Source: Stenotrophomonas maltophilia (GTDB taxonomy: Bacteria; Pseudomonadota; Gammaproteobacteria; Xanthomonadales; Xanthomonadaceae). Taken from it: a DNA stretch of 64,000 nucleotides. Of the stretch, positions 29,154 through 38,579 are shown in pieces. Location: positions 868,001 through 932,000 of the forward strand of contig NZ_NEQV01000002.1 of the NCBI RefSeq assembly GCF_002799245.1. Direction: 5' to 3'. A model generated the notes under the pieces. That model was not told the DNA's origin. It made no database searches and worked only from the letters and a program-made list of their open reading frames with translations. The position numbers and the translations under genes were made by a program. Numbering within the stretch: the stretch's first letter is position 1; each line of letters starts with the position of its first letter.

Positions 29154-31168
29154 CGTTGGCGTCCCTCTTACCGATCCTGGCCGTCGCCGGCGGCCTGCTC
29201 GTCCTGTTGCTGGGCGTGGCCGGCCTGTTCAAGGCCTTCTATCGCAAGGTCGACCAGGGTGTGGCCCTGATCGTCAACGACATGAGCTCCACGCCCAAGG
29301 TGCATTTCACCGGTGCACTGATCATCCCGGTGCTGTACCGCGCCGAGCTGATGCGGATCAGCCTGATCACCCTGCAGATCGACCGCCGCGGCAAGGAAGG
29401 CCTGATCTGCCGCGACAACATGCGTGCCGACATCGCCGTTGCCTTCTATCTGCGGGTGAACGAGACCCAGGCCGACGTGCTGCGCGTGGCCAAGGCCATC
29501 GGTGCTGATCGTGCGTCGGACAAGCATGCCGTCGATGAGCTGTTCAACGCCAAGTTCTCCGAAGCGCTGAAGACGGTCGGCAAGAAATTCGACTTCACCG
29601 AACTGTTCGAGAAGCGCCAGGAATTCCGCGACGAGATCATCGCGGTGATCGGCAACGACCTCAACGGCTACGTGCTGGAAGACGTGGCGATCGACTACCT
29701 GGAACAGACCCCGAAGTCGCTGCTGGACCAGTTCAACATTCTCGATGCGCAGGGCATCCGCAAGATCACCGAGCTGACCGCCGCGCAGAACGTGGTGACC
29801 AACGAGCTGGAGCAGAACGAGAAGCTCGCCATCACCAAGAAGAACGTGGAAGCCCGTGAAGCGCTGCTGGCACTGGAGCGCCAGCAGGCCGAAGCCGAAG
29901 CACGCCAGAAGCGCGAGATCGAGACCATCCGCGCGCGCGAGGAAGCCGAGACTGCCAAGGTGCAGGAAGAACAGCGCCAGCTGTCCGAGAATGCCCGCAT
30001 CGAGGCGCAGCAGCTGATCGAGATCCGCGACCAGAACCGCCTGCGCGAAGTGGAAGTGGCCGAGCAGAACCGCCAGCGTGCGGTGGCCATCGAAGCCGAG
30101 CGCGTGGAGCGCGCGCGCCAGCTGGAGCAGGTCACCACCGACCGTGAAGTGCAGCTGCAGGGCGTGGAGCGCGACAAGGTGGTCGAGCAGGGCAAGATGG
30201 ACGTGGCCAACATCACCCGCGAACGCATCTCCATCGACAAGACCGTGGCGCAGGAAGAGGAGCGCATCAAGGAAGTGCGCGAGGTCTCCGAGGCCGACCG
30301 CCAGAAGCAGGTGCTGATCCTGGAGGCCGAGGCCAAGGCGCAGGAATCGCTGGTGCGCGAAGTGAAGGAAGCGCAGGCGCGTGAAACCGCCTCCAAGCAT
30401 CGTGCGGTGGAACTGACCACGCTGGCCCAGGCCGAGCACGAAGCGGCTGGCAAGCAGGCCGAAGCCAAGCGCCTGTTGGCCGATGCCCTGCGTGCCGAAC
30501 AGGCCGCTCCTGGCCTGGCCGAGGCGCAGGTGCGTGAAGCCTCGGCACTGGCCATCGAGAAGGTCGGCATCGCCGAGGCCCGCGTGATCGAAGCCAAGGC
30601 CGAAGCCAGCCTGAAGCAGGGCAGCAACGAAGCCCGGGTGCTGGCCGAGACCCTGCAGGCGCAGGCACAGGGTGAGGAAAAGATGGGCCTGGCCCGTGCC
30701 ACTGCCACCGAGTCGCTGGGCAACGCCGAAGCCGGCGTGGTGCAGAAGAAGCTGCTGGCCGAGGCTGAGGGCCTGGTGCGCAAGTTCGAAGCCATCGCCT
30801 CGCTGAGCGACCAGGCACGTGGCCACGAAGAGTTCCGCATGATGCTGGACAACAGCCTGAAGCAGGCGCTGGCCTCGATCGAAGCCGGCAAGGAAGTCTC
30901 GCGCGAGAACGCCAATGTCATCGCCAGCGCGCTGCGCAACGCCGATATCGACCTGGTCGGTGGCGACGGCGGCATGTTCGAGAACCTGGTCAAGGCCGTG
31001 TCGCTGGGCAAGTCGATCGAAGGCTTCGCCGGCAAGAGCCCGATCGTGCAGGAGCTGATGCAGCGCTACCTGGGCGTGGCCGTGGCCGAACCGGCACCGC
31101 GCCAGATCGCCGAGGATGCCGAAGCGGTGCCGACCGTGTCGGCCACCGTGGTCGACAGCGCCCGTTGA
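29150..31168 (+). CDS. Flotillin-family (YqiK-like) membrane scaffold
   Basis: A 672-aa SPFH/flotillin protein. One N-terminal membrane helix (residues 5-28) is followed by the SPFH domain (DQGVALIVNDMSSTPKVHF, then RRGKEGLICRDNMRADIAVAFYLRVNE). A very long Glu/Ala/Gln/Arg-rich coiled coil runs from about residue 220 to 550. A C-terminal region has MMLDNSLKQALASIEAG and GGDGGMFENLVKAVSLG. YqiK-type flotillins oligomerise into membrane microdomains that gather partner proteins. Coupled to the YqiJ-like gene by a 4-bp overlap; the ATPase gene follows after 85 bp. Family call firm, cellular role here inferred. Confidence 0.92.
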   Translation: MTLASLLPILAVAGGLLVLLLGVAGLFKAFYRKVDQGVALIVNDMSSTPKVHFTGALIIPVLYRAELMRISLITLQIDRRGKEGLICRDNMRADIAVAFYLRVNETQADVLRVAKAIGADRASDKHAVDELFNAKFSEALKTVGKKFDFTELFEKRQEFRDEIIAVIGNDLNGYVLEDVAIDYLEQTPKSLLDQFNILDAQGIRKITELTAAQNVVTNELEQNEKLAITKKNVEAREALLALERQQAEAEARQKREIETIRAREEAETAKVQEEQRQLSENARIEAQQLIEIRDQNRLREVEVAEQNRQRAVAIEAERVERARQLEQVTTDREVQLQGVERDKVVEQGKMDVANITRERISIDKTVAQEEERIKEVREVSEADRQKQVLILEAEAKAQESLVREVKEAQARETASKHRAVELTTLAQAEHEAAGKQAEAKRLLADALRAEQAAPGLAEAQVREASALAIEKVGIAEARVIEAKAEASLKQGSNEARVLAETLQAQAQGEEKMGLARATATESLGNAEAGVVQKKLLAEAEGLVRKFEAIASLSDQARGHEEFRMMLDNSLKQALASIEAGKEVSRENANVIASALRNADIDLVGGDGGMFENLVKAVSLGKSIEGFAGKSPIVQELMQRYLGVAVAEPAPRQIAEDAEAVPTVSATVVDSAR

Positions 31169-31253
31169 TGCATCGGGCGGTGGCCGCTGTGGCCATCGCC
31201 CGCCCGCGCCGGCCGCAACCGCGGCCGTCCGCCCGTGAGCCGGAAGCCTGCTG

Positions 31254-34200
31254 ATGTCTGAAACCCATCCGTCCGCCGAACCCATCGCATCGGAGGTCGG
31301 CAGCAACACCGTCGACCAGGCCGTCGCCCAGGGGGGCGCCTACGAAGTCCTGCGCCGCCGCCTGGCCGAGCAAGGCCAGCGCCTGCAGGGCCTGGCCGAG
31401 ACGCTCAACCGCCAGCGCCTGGCCGAGTTCGGCGACAGCCGCCTGGAGGTGGTCGGGCGTTTCCGCATCCGCAGCGAGAACAACTGCGTTGGCCGTGACA
31501 TCGTGCAGGTCGGCCCGGACCGACTGCTGTTCGGCTACAACGTGTTCATCGGGCTGAAGACCCACACCCGCATCGAGGATGTGTTCGGCCTGTACCGGCT
31601 GGTGCAGGGCAACGACGGCTACGACGTCGCTGCGCTGGAGCTGAAGGGCAGCTTCCTCGACCAGCCCGGCTTCGTGCACGATTTCAACGAGCTGTATGCC
31701 TACTACAAGCACGCACGCCTGCTGCAGCTGATCGTGGTGGGCGACAAGCTGCTGGCCTCGTTCCAGATCGGCGAGCGCAGCAGCGACGTGCGTGTGTTCC
31801 GCTGGGCGCTGGCGCGCGATGGCGAACTGACCTATCTGGATGCGCGCGGTGAGCGCGATATCGCACTGCCGCCGCCGTTCGACTTCGAATGGACCAAGGC
31901 GACCCGCGACCTGGCGGTCAATGGCCGCCATTCGCACCTGAACATCCTCGACACCCTGTTCGTGGAGACCACCGGCGGCGACCTCACCATCAAGGTCGAG
32001 AACAACACCGAGACCGGGCAGGGCATCTACAGCGAACCGGTCGAGGACAGCACGCAGTCGCTGGACGACGCCCAGTTCGAATTCGCCCGGGTCGGTTCGC
32101 TGGTGCTGCTGAAGGTGCTGCCGTACCGCGAGACGGAGTGGCGCGGCCTGATCTACAACACGCTGACCGGCGGCATCGTGCGCAACGATGCCATCGTGCA
32201 GGCCTGCGTGCAGCTGCCCGAAGACCACGGCGTGATCTTCCCGGGTGGCTATTACCTGCAGGGCGGCGAGCACAAGGCATTCGACGCCTCGATGGCCGGC
32301 ATGCAGTTCAAGCGCAGCATCCGCTCGCCGAACGGCGAGGACGTGCTGTACATCTTCTACGAGCGCGAAGGCGGACGCTCGGCGCTGTTCGTCTACAACA
32401 CCATCCAGCGCGTGCTGCAGAACCCGGTGTTCGGCCATGGCTACGCCCTGATGCAGGACGGGCGCATGGTGCTGTTCCACGCCGAAGGCAGCGAACCGAC
32501 CCGCATCCATCCGATGCAGGTCTGGCAGACCCCGTTCAGCAGTGACGAGTTTGCTGCCAGCCGACCGCCCGGCAACACCTTCATGGGCCGCATCGGCAAC
32601 GCCGAACTGGTGCGCGGCATCTCCAACCTGTTCAACCTGGCACGCGAGATCGACGGCCAGGACGTGTCGGTACAGCGTTACCAGCGCCTGGTGGCCGATA
32701 CCCGGCGCCTGTTCGATGCACACCACTGGCTGGGCGACGAGGCCTGCGACGGTGCCGAGGCGCTGCTGCGGCAGATCAGCGCCACCGGCGAATCGGTGCT
32801 GGACGAATACGAGAAGGTGCAGTCGATCCGCCAGCAGTCGACGCAGGCGATGGTCGAGGCAGAGGCCGCGCACAAGGCGCTGCTGGGCCGGCTGCAACCG
32901 CAGAACTGGAGCGAGGTGCAGACCTTCGTCGAGGGCCTCAATGCGATCACCGCATTGCGTGGCCGGCTGCTGACCATCCGCGAGCTGCGCTACATCGATA
33001 CCGCGCGCATCGAGACGATGACGGCCGAACTGGTGCAGGCGCAGGACCAGGTCGGTGCCGCCACAGGCGAGTTCCTCGCCGGTGACGCCGCGCTGGTGCC
33101 GCTGACCACGCGCCTGCAGGCGCTGGATGAAGCTGCCCAGCAGGCACAGAGTGCCCGCCAGCTGGACGAGCAGCTGGAGGGACTGCGTGGGATGGCGGCC
33201 GACCTGGACATGCTGTCCGAGCTGATGGCCGGCCTGAAGGTGGACGATGCCACTGCCCGCACCCGCGTGGTCGAGTCGATCTCGGTGCTGTACGGCCGCC
33301 TCAACCAGGCCCGCGCGCGTGCTGAACAGCGCCGCAGGTCGCTCGGTTCGGCTGAGGCCGTGGCCCAGTTCGCCGCACAGTTCGCACTGTTCTCGCAGTC
33401 GATCACCAGTGCGCTGGCCCTGTCCACCGACCCGGAACGCGCCGACGAGCAGCTGTCGCGCCTGCTGGTGCAGCTGGAGGAACTGGAGAGCCAGTTCGGC
33501 GAACACGAGCAGTTCCTCGGCGACATCCTGAGCAAGCGCGAAGAGCTGGTTGAAGCCTTCGAAACGCACAAGCAGGCCTTGCTGGATGACCGCCAGCGCA
33601 AGGCGCGCTCGGTCCTGGATGCGGCCAACCGCATCCTCGACGGCCTGGCCAAGCGCACCGAGCGCTTCGCCACCGCCGACGAGCTCAACGCATTCTTCGC
33701 CGGCGATCCGCTGATCCTCAAGCTGCGTGAACTGGCCGAGCGCCTGCGCACGCTGCACGACAACGTCAAGGCCGACGACATCGAGGCGCGGTTGAAGGGC
33801 GTGCGTGACCAGGCGGTGCGCCAGCTGCGTGACCGCAGTGATCTGTACGAAGCCGGCGGCAACGTGGTGCGGCTGGGGCCGCGCCACCGCTTCAGCGTCA
33901 ACACCCAGGCACTGGACCTGACCCTGTTGCCGCGTGGCGATGCGCTGGCCATCCACCTGACCGGCACCGACTTCCTGGAGACCCTGCACGATCCGGAGCT
34001 GGATGCGCTGAAGCCGTTCTGGCCGGTCACGCTGGACTCTGAATCACCCACGCTGTATCGCGGCGAATACCTGGCCGGCAGCCTGCTGATGGCCGCGCAG
34101 GAGGGGCGCGACGGCCTCGACCTGGCCATGCTGCAGCAGGACGTTGCCAACCCCGATGCGCTGGACCAGCGCGTGCGTGCGTTCGCCGCACCGCGCTATC

Positions 34201-36644
34201 GCGAAGGCTACGAGCGCGGCATCCATGACCATGATGCCGCGCTGATCCTGCGTGCGTTGCTGCCCTTGCAGCAGGCCGCTGGCAGCCTGCGCCATGTGCC
34301 GCGGGTACGTGCGCTGGCGCTGCTGTTCTGGGCAGGCGAGCAGCGGCGCGAGGCGGTGGCGCAATGGCCGGCGCGGCAGGTGGGCGCCGAAGCGCTGGCA
34401 CGCCTGCTGGGGTCCGACGAAGGGCGGCTGGCGTTGCGTGCGGAAATGGCCGAGGCGCTGCTGGCGTATGCGCAGTCCCACGCGCTGCCGTTCGATGCCG
34501 ATGCCGCGGAAGCCGCAGCCGCCTATCTGGGCGAAGAACTGGCGGCGGGCGATCCGGTGTTCAGCAGCAGCCGCCATGCGGTGGCACTGCTGGAGGCATT
34601 GGCGCAGCAGCTGGAACAGGCCGGGCAGCGCGAGGCGGTCGAACGCGCCCTGCAGCGCAGCCAGGACCCGCTGGCCGCGCGCTGGGCGCTGGCCGGGCAG
34701 TGGCTGCGTGCGCTGGCGCGGATGCCGGCGCATGCCACGCATGCCGGTTATGTCGATGAAGCTGCGGCGTTGCTGCTGGTGCAGCGGCAGCTGCGCAGCC
34801 GCGCCAGCGACGCTGCGCTGCAGTCGGAGGTCAGTGGCCTGCTGGGCGAGCACGCGCGCATCAGCAATGGCACGCTGGTGGTGTCGCTGGATGACTTCCT
34901 GGCACGCCTGAAGCAGCACCTGCGCCACTTCGTGCCGGCGTTCCATGCCTACCAGGCGCTGCGCCAGGGCATCATCAGCCGCGAGCGCGAGACCCTGCGG
35001 CTTTCCGAGTTCAAGGCGCGGCCGCTGTCCTCGTTCGTGCGCAACAAGCTGATCAACGATGTCTACCTGGGCGTGATCGGTGACAACCTTGCCAAGCAGA
35101 TGGGCACGGTCGGCGAGAACAAGCGCAGCGACCTGATGGGCCTGCTGATGATGATTTCGCCCCCGGGTTACGGCAAAACCACGCTGATGGAATACGTGGC
35201 GCACCGCCTGGGCCTGGTCTTCATGAAGATCAACGGCCCGGCGCTGGGCCATGAGGTGCGCTCGCTGGACCCGGCCCAGGCACCGGACGCGACCTCGCGG
35301 CAGGAGCTGGAAAAGCTCAACCTGGCGCTGGAGATGGGCAACAACACCATGCTGTATGTGGACGACATCCAGCACACCCATCCCGAGTTCCTGCAGAAGT
35401 TCATCTCGCTGTGCGATGGCACGCGCCGTATCGAGGGTGTGTGGCGCGGTCGTACCCGCACCTATGACATGCGCGGCAAGAAGTTCTGCGTGGTGATGGC
35501 CGGCAACCCGTACACCGAGTCCGGCGAGGTGTTCAAGATTCCGGACATGCTGGCCAACCGTGCCGACATCTACAACCTCGGTGATGTGCTCGGTGGCATG
35601 GAGGCAGCCTTCATCCTCAGCTACATCGAGAACAGCCTGACCTCCAATCCGGTGCTGGCGCCGCTGGCCACGCGCGAGATGGCTGACCTGTACGTGCTGG
35701 TCGACCGCGCAATGGGCAAGGAGGTCTCGACCAACGGCCTCAGCCACGCCTACAGCAGCGCGGAGATCAATGAGATCACCGCCACCCTGCAGCGCATGCT
35801 GCGCGTGCGCGACGTGGTCTACCGGGTCAACCAGCAGTACATCGCCAGTGCCGCACAGGACGACCGCTACCGCACCGAGCCGCCGTTCCGCCTGCAGGGC
35901 AGCTACCGCAACATGAACAAGCTGGCCGAGAAGATCTCGCCGGTGATGAATGAGGATGAGCTGCAGCAATTGATCTCTGACCACTATCTGGGCGAGGCAC
36001 AGCTGCTGACCACCGGCGCCGAAGAGAACCTGTTGAAGCTGGCCGAACTGCGCGGCGTGCTGGATGACACGCAGGCGCAGCGCTGGGCACAGATCAAGCG
36101 TGACTTCCTGCGCAACAAGGCCATGGGGGCCGACGACAGCGATGTTGGCGGGCGCGTGGTTGCGCAGTTGGCCGATATCGCCACCGCGCTGCAGCTGCCC
36201 CCGCCGGCGCCGGAAGCGATCGCCGTTGCCGACCCTGCACCGTGGCCGGCGTTGCTGGAGGCCCTGCATCGCCTTTCTGAAACGCGTCCTGCTGCCACCG
36301 CACCGGTGCCGGTTGCGGCCGCCGCCAGTGTGCCGTCCGCGGTCCTGGCCGAAGACCTGCAGGCGGGCCTGGCGCCGCTGGTGGAACTGCTGGCGGCATC
36401 GCAGGCGCAGCAGATGCAGGTGTCGCAGACCCTGGCCGCGTTCGCTGGCTGGGCGCGGCAGCAGGTCGAGCGTGGCGCGCCCAGCGCTGTGGTGGCGCAG
36501 CGCGCGCGCGTGCGCCGCGCCGCGACGCCGGAGGAGCGGGCGTTGGATGAGGCCTTGATGCGCCACTTCTACGGCGAGTCATTGCCGCCGGAAGACAGCG
36601 ACGGCATCCCGGCATCCACGCCGAAGCCGCCGCCGCTGCCGTGA
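31254..36644 (+). CDS. Giant AAA+ ATPase of the DUF3686 'DNA repair ATPase' type
   Basis: A 1,796-aa protein. The N-terminal 500 residues are strand-rich (RFRIRSENNCVGRDIVQVGPD onward), matching the DUF3686 region. About 500-900 is mostly coiled coil, with a helical middle domain to about 1200. An AAA+ domain follows: Walker A PPGYGKTT at about residue 1303, Walker B MLYVDDIQ at about 1366 and sensor-1 VVMAGNPY at about 1415. A Pro/Ala-rich linker leads to a short conserved tail, RHFYGESLPPEDSDG. No nuclease or membrane helix is seen. The 'DNA repair' label of the family is an annotation tradition, not a proven activity. Downstream gene overlaps by GTGA. Confidence 0.82.
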   Translation: MSETHPSAEPIASEVGSNTVDQAVAQGGAYEVLRRRLAEQGQRLQGLAETLNRQRLAEFGDSRLEVVGRFRIRSENNCVGRDIVQVGPDRLLFGYNVFIGLKTHTRIEDVFGLYRLVQGNDGYDVAALELKGSFLDQPGFVHDFNELYAYYKHARLLQLIVVGDKLLASFQIGERSSDVRVFRWALARDGELTYLDARGERDIALPPPFDFEWTKATRDLAVNGRHSHLNILDTLFVETTGGDLTIKVENNTETGQGIYSEPVEDSTQSLDDAQFEFARVGSLVLLKVLPYRETEWRGLIYNTLTGGIVRNDAIVQACVQLPEDHGVIFPGGYYLQGGEHKAFDASMAGMQFKRSIRSPNGEDVLYIFYEREGGRSALFVYNTIQRVLQNPVFGHGYALMQDGRMVLFHAEGSEPTRIHPMQVWQTPFSSDEFAASRPPGNTFMGRIGNAELVRGISNLFNLAREIDGQDVSVQRYQRLVADTRRLFDAHHWLGDEACDGAEALLRQISATGESVLDEYEKVQSIRQQSTQAMVEAEAAHKALLGRLQPQNWSEVQTFVEGLNAITALRGRLLTIRELRYIDTARIETMTAELVQAQDQVGAATGEFLAGDAALVPLTTRLQALDEAAQQAQSARQLDEQLEGLRGMAADLDMLSELMAGLKVDDATARTRVVESISVLYGRLNQARARAEQRRRSLGSAEAVAQFAAQFALFSQSITSALALSTDPERADEQLSRLLVQLEELESQFGEHEQFLGDILSKREELVEAFETHKQALLDDRQRKARSVLDAANRILDGLAKRTERFATADELNAFFAGDPLILKLRELAERLRTLHDNVKADDIEARLKGVRDQAVRQLRDRSDLYEAGGNVVRLGPRHRFSVNTQALDLTLLPRGDALAIHLTGTDFLETLHDPELDALKPFWPVTLDSESPTLYRGEYLAGSLLMAAQEGRDGLDLAMLQQDVANPDALDQRVRAFAAPRYREGYERGIHDHDAALILRALLPLQQAAGSLRHVPRVRALALLFWAGEQRREAVAQWPARQVGAEALARLLGSDEGRLALRAEMAEALLAYAQSHALPFDADAAEAAAAYLGEELAAGDPVFSSSRHAVALLEALAQQLEQAGQREAVERALQRSQDPLAARWALAGQWLRALARMPAHATHAGYVDEAAALLLVQRQLRSRASDAALQSEVSGLLGEHARISNGTLVVSLDDFLARLKQHLRHFVPAFHAYQALRQGIISRERETLRLSEFKARPLSSFVRNKLINDVYLGVIGDNLAKQMGTVGENKRSDLMGLLMMISPPGYGKTTLMEYVAHRLGLVFMKINGPALGHEVRSLDPAQAPDATSRQELEKLNLALEMGNNTMLYVDDIQHTHPEFLQKFISLCDGTRRIEGVWRGRTRTYDMRGKKFCVVMAGNPYTESGEVFKIPDMLANRADIYNLGDVLGGMEAAFILSYIENSLTSNPVLAPLATREMADLYVLVDRAMGKEVSTNGLSHAYSSAEINEITATLQRMLRVRDVVYRVNQQYIASAAQDDRYRTEPPFRLQGSYRNMNKLAEKISPVMNEDELQQLISDHYLGEAQLLTTGAEENLLKLAELRGVLDDTQAQRWAQIKRDFLRNKAMGADDSDVGGRVVAQLADIATALQLPPPAPEAIAVADPAPWPALLEALHRLSETRPAATAPVPVAAAASVPSAVLAEDLQAGLAPLVELLAASQAQQMQVSQTLAAFAGWARQQVERGAPSAVVAQRARVRRAATPEERALDEALMRHFYGESLPPEDSDGIPASTPKPPPLP

Positions 36645-37348
36645 CCCCGCAGGCACCGCTGCCGTCGCCGATGCTGCCGGGCACGGCCGATGTCGCCGTG
36701 CTGGCCGACTACGGTGCGCCACTGCTGGAGGCGCTGGCGCAGCGCGAGACAACGTTGCCGGCGGGTGCGGGCGAGGGCCTGGTGGCCGCGCTGGCACGCA
36801 TCGCGCTGGCCCTGCAGGCCGGCAACCCGGCGCAGATCCGGCAGCAGGAGGGCTGGTGGGGCCGATTGCTGGGGCGCGATGTCGCTCGCGAGGCGGAAGC
36901 GCGCGCGCTGCAGTCGCAGCTGGGCGTACTGGCCCTGCAGGCGCGTGAGCAGGCCCAGCACCTGCAGCAGCACCTGCAGCGGCGGACCATGGCCATCATC
37001 GAACATTCAGAGGCGGCCGCGGCACTGGAGGGCTGGGCCGAACTGGCGGCGTCGCGGCTGACGCCGCTGGATGTCGCCGGCCAGGCCGCGCTGTCGCAAC
37101 GGCTGGATCACCTTCGCCGGCTGGCGGCACTGCGGCGCCTGGAAGCCAGCCAATGGCAGCTGCTGCAGGACCAGGACAACATACTGCTGCAACGGTTCGC
37201 GCGCATCCATGACGTCCTGCTGCCGGCCTGGCGGCAGGCGGCACTGGTGGACCAGGCCGCTGCGGGCGCTGCGTTGGCCGGCAAGGCGGCCACGCTGCAC
37301 GCACAGATCGATGACGAGGTGGCTGCGGCTCAGGCTAGACTGCCTTGA
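36641..37348 (+). CDS. Uncharacterised helical protein between ATPase and telA
   Basis: A 235-aa protein with no motif I recognise. It is almost wholly alpha-helical and rich in Ala, Leu, Gln and Arg. A short segment QQEGWWGRLLGRDV (about residues 66-79) may be amphipathic, and coiled-coil stretches run from about 80 to 115 and 150 to 235. No signal peptide or membrane helix. GTG start overlaps the ATPase stop (GTGA); an ATG ten codons later (36671) is possible. Position between the ATPase and telA, with tight coupling, suggests a dedicated partner or adaptor of one of them. Confidence 0.75.
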   Translation: MTPQAPLPSPMLPGTADVAVLADYGAPLLEALAQRETTLPAGAGEGLVAALARIALALQAGNPAQIRQQEGWWGRLLGRDVAREAEARALQSQLGVLALQAREQAQHLQQHLQRRTMAIIEHSEAAAALEGWAELAASRLTPLDVAGQAALSQRLDHLRRLAALRRLEASQWQLLQDQDNILLQRFARIHDVLLPAWRQAALVDQAAAGAALAGKAATLHAQIDDEVAAAQARLP

Positions 37349-37392
37349 GCCGGCCGCCGCTGCCGCTTACCCAACTGCAAGGAGACTGCCCG

Positions 37393-38502
37393 ATGACCCA
37401 GGACAGCCAGACCCCCGGAGCCCTCGTGCCCGGCACGACCACCGCCGCTCCTCTCGATGAAGGTGCATTGCAGGCGCTGGGACTGGTCCGCGAGGATCTG
37501 CCGCGCATCGCCGAGATCCGCCTGGAGCTGGAAGATCTGCGCCCGGGCAACCTGCAGGTCTTCGGTCGCGAAGCGGCCACGCGCACCGCAGCGTTCTCCA
37601 GCCAGCTGCTGGACCAGGTGCGCAATCGTGACCTGGATGCCAGTGGCGAGAAGCTGGGCGAAGTGGTGCGCATCGCGCGCGGCCTGAAGCTGGATGGCTT
37701 CGCCCAGCGATCGAAGGTGCCGGTGATCGGCGGCCTGATCGACCGCCTGCGCGTATCCAAGGGCGAGCTGGTGCAGAAGTTCAGCGACACCAATGCGCAG
37801 ATCGAGCAGTTGCTTGGCGATGTCGGTGTGCAGCAGGCGCTGATGGGCAAGCGCGTGGGCGAGTTCGACCGCATGCACGACATCGTCCGCGAAGAACGCC
37901 ATGCGCTCGGCCTGTATGCGGCAGCGGGCAAGCAGCGGCTGGCCGAACTGCAGGCCGAGCAGCGGGCCGGGCAGGGCAGCGAGGATCCCCAGCAGCGCAT
38001 CCGCCAGGGCGAGATCGACAACGCGATCCGGTTGATCGAGAAGCGCGTGTCCGACCTGCAGCTGATGCAGCACGCCGCCGACCAGTCGCTGCCGATGATC
38101 CGCCTGATCCAGGCCAATGCGCTGCAGCTGATCGAGAAGTTCAACACCGTCCGCGACATCACCATTCCGTCGTGGAAGCGCCAGTTCGCCATCCAGCTCT
38201 CGCTGGGCGAACAGAAGGCGGCGGTCGAACTGTCCACGGCCATCGACGATGCCACCAACGAGTTGATGCGCCGCAATGCCGACCTGCTGCGCCAGGCCTC
38301 GGTGGATACCGCACGCAGCAACCAGCGCGGAGTGATCGACGTGGCCACGCTGCGCCATGTGCACGACCAGCTGATCGCCACGGTGGAAGAAGTGCGCAGC
38401 ATCCATCGTGAGGGGATGCAGCAGCGGCAACAGGCGGAAGTGGAACTGTCGCGCCTGCGCGAGGACCTGCAGCAGCGGTTGGCTGCCCCCACCGCCCCCT
38501 GA
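37393..38502 (+). CDS. TelA/KlaA 'toxic anion resistance' family protein
   Basis: A 369-aa, mainly helical cytoplasmic protein of the TelA family. Recognisable features are KVPVIGGLIDRLRVSKGELVQKFSDTNAQI near residues 112-140, a long coiled coil, the segment MIRLIQANALQLIEKFNTVRDITIPSWKRQF near 236-266, and the C-terminal VIDVATLRHVHDQLIATVEEV. TelA proteins were named from plasmid tellurite resistance, but their biochemistry is unsettled and they occur with Ter-type stress genes. ATG at 37393 is preceded by AAGGAG with 8-nt spacing; a TTG at 37345 overlapping the upstream stop is the alternative. Last gene of the cassette, ended by a palindromic terminator. Confidence 0.9.
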   Translation: MTQDSQTPGALVPGTTTAAPLDEGALQALGLVREDLPRIAEIRLELEDLRPGNLQVFGREAATRTAAFSSQLLDQVRNRDLDASGEKLGEVVRIARGLKLDGFAQRSKVPVIGGLIDRLRVSKGELVQKFSDTNAQIEQLLGDVGVQQALMGKRVGEFDRMHDIVREERHALGLYAAAGKQRLAELQAEQRAGQGSEDPQQRIRQGEIDNAIRLIEKRVSDLQLMQHAADQSLPMIRLIQANALQLIEKFNTVRDITIPSWKRQFAIQLSLGEQKAAVELSTAIDDATNELMRRNADLLRQASVDTARSNQRGVIDVATLRHVHDQLIATVEEVRSIHREGMQQRQQAEVELSRLREDLQQRLAAPTAP

Positions 38503-38507
38503 AGTAG

Positions 38508-38574
38508 AAAAAGGGGACGGAGGGGATTAAGTCGCATACGCCACATACGACTTAATCCCCTCCGTCCCCTTTCT
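38508..38574. repeat. 27-bp-stem palindrome, bidirectional terminator
   Basis: Arms of 27 nt starting AAAAAGGGGACGGAGGGG, with a 13-nt unpaired loop containing CATACGCCACATA. The arms match those of 18409-18474, apart from one base near the outer end. It lies between the convergent telA and LysR-type genes and can terminate both. Confidence 0.88.
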
Positions 38575-38579
38575 CGTTG

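Noticed and set aside
29168-31309. Antisense frame of about 710 codons opposite the flotillin gene
   Set aside because: Repetitive Leu/Gly/His/Gln composition mirrors the coiled-coil codons of the real gene.
30990-33989. Thousand-codon antisense frame across the flotillin and ATPase genes
   Set aside because: It spans two genuine genes and their gap and has shadow composition with no start signal or motif, so it is a by-product of codon bias.
37345-37392. TTG start for the TelA-family gene overlapping the upstream stop
   Set aside because: It is attractive for coupling, but AAGGAG is well spaced from the ATG at 37393 and the extra residues look like untranslated leader. Kept only as an alternative.
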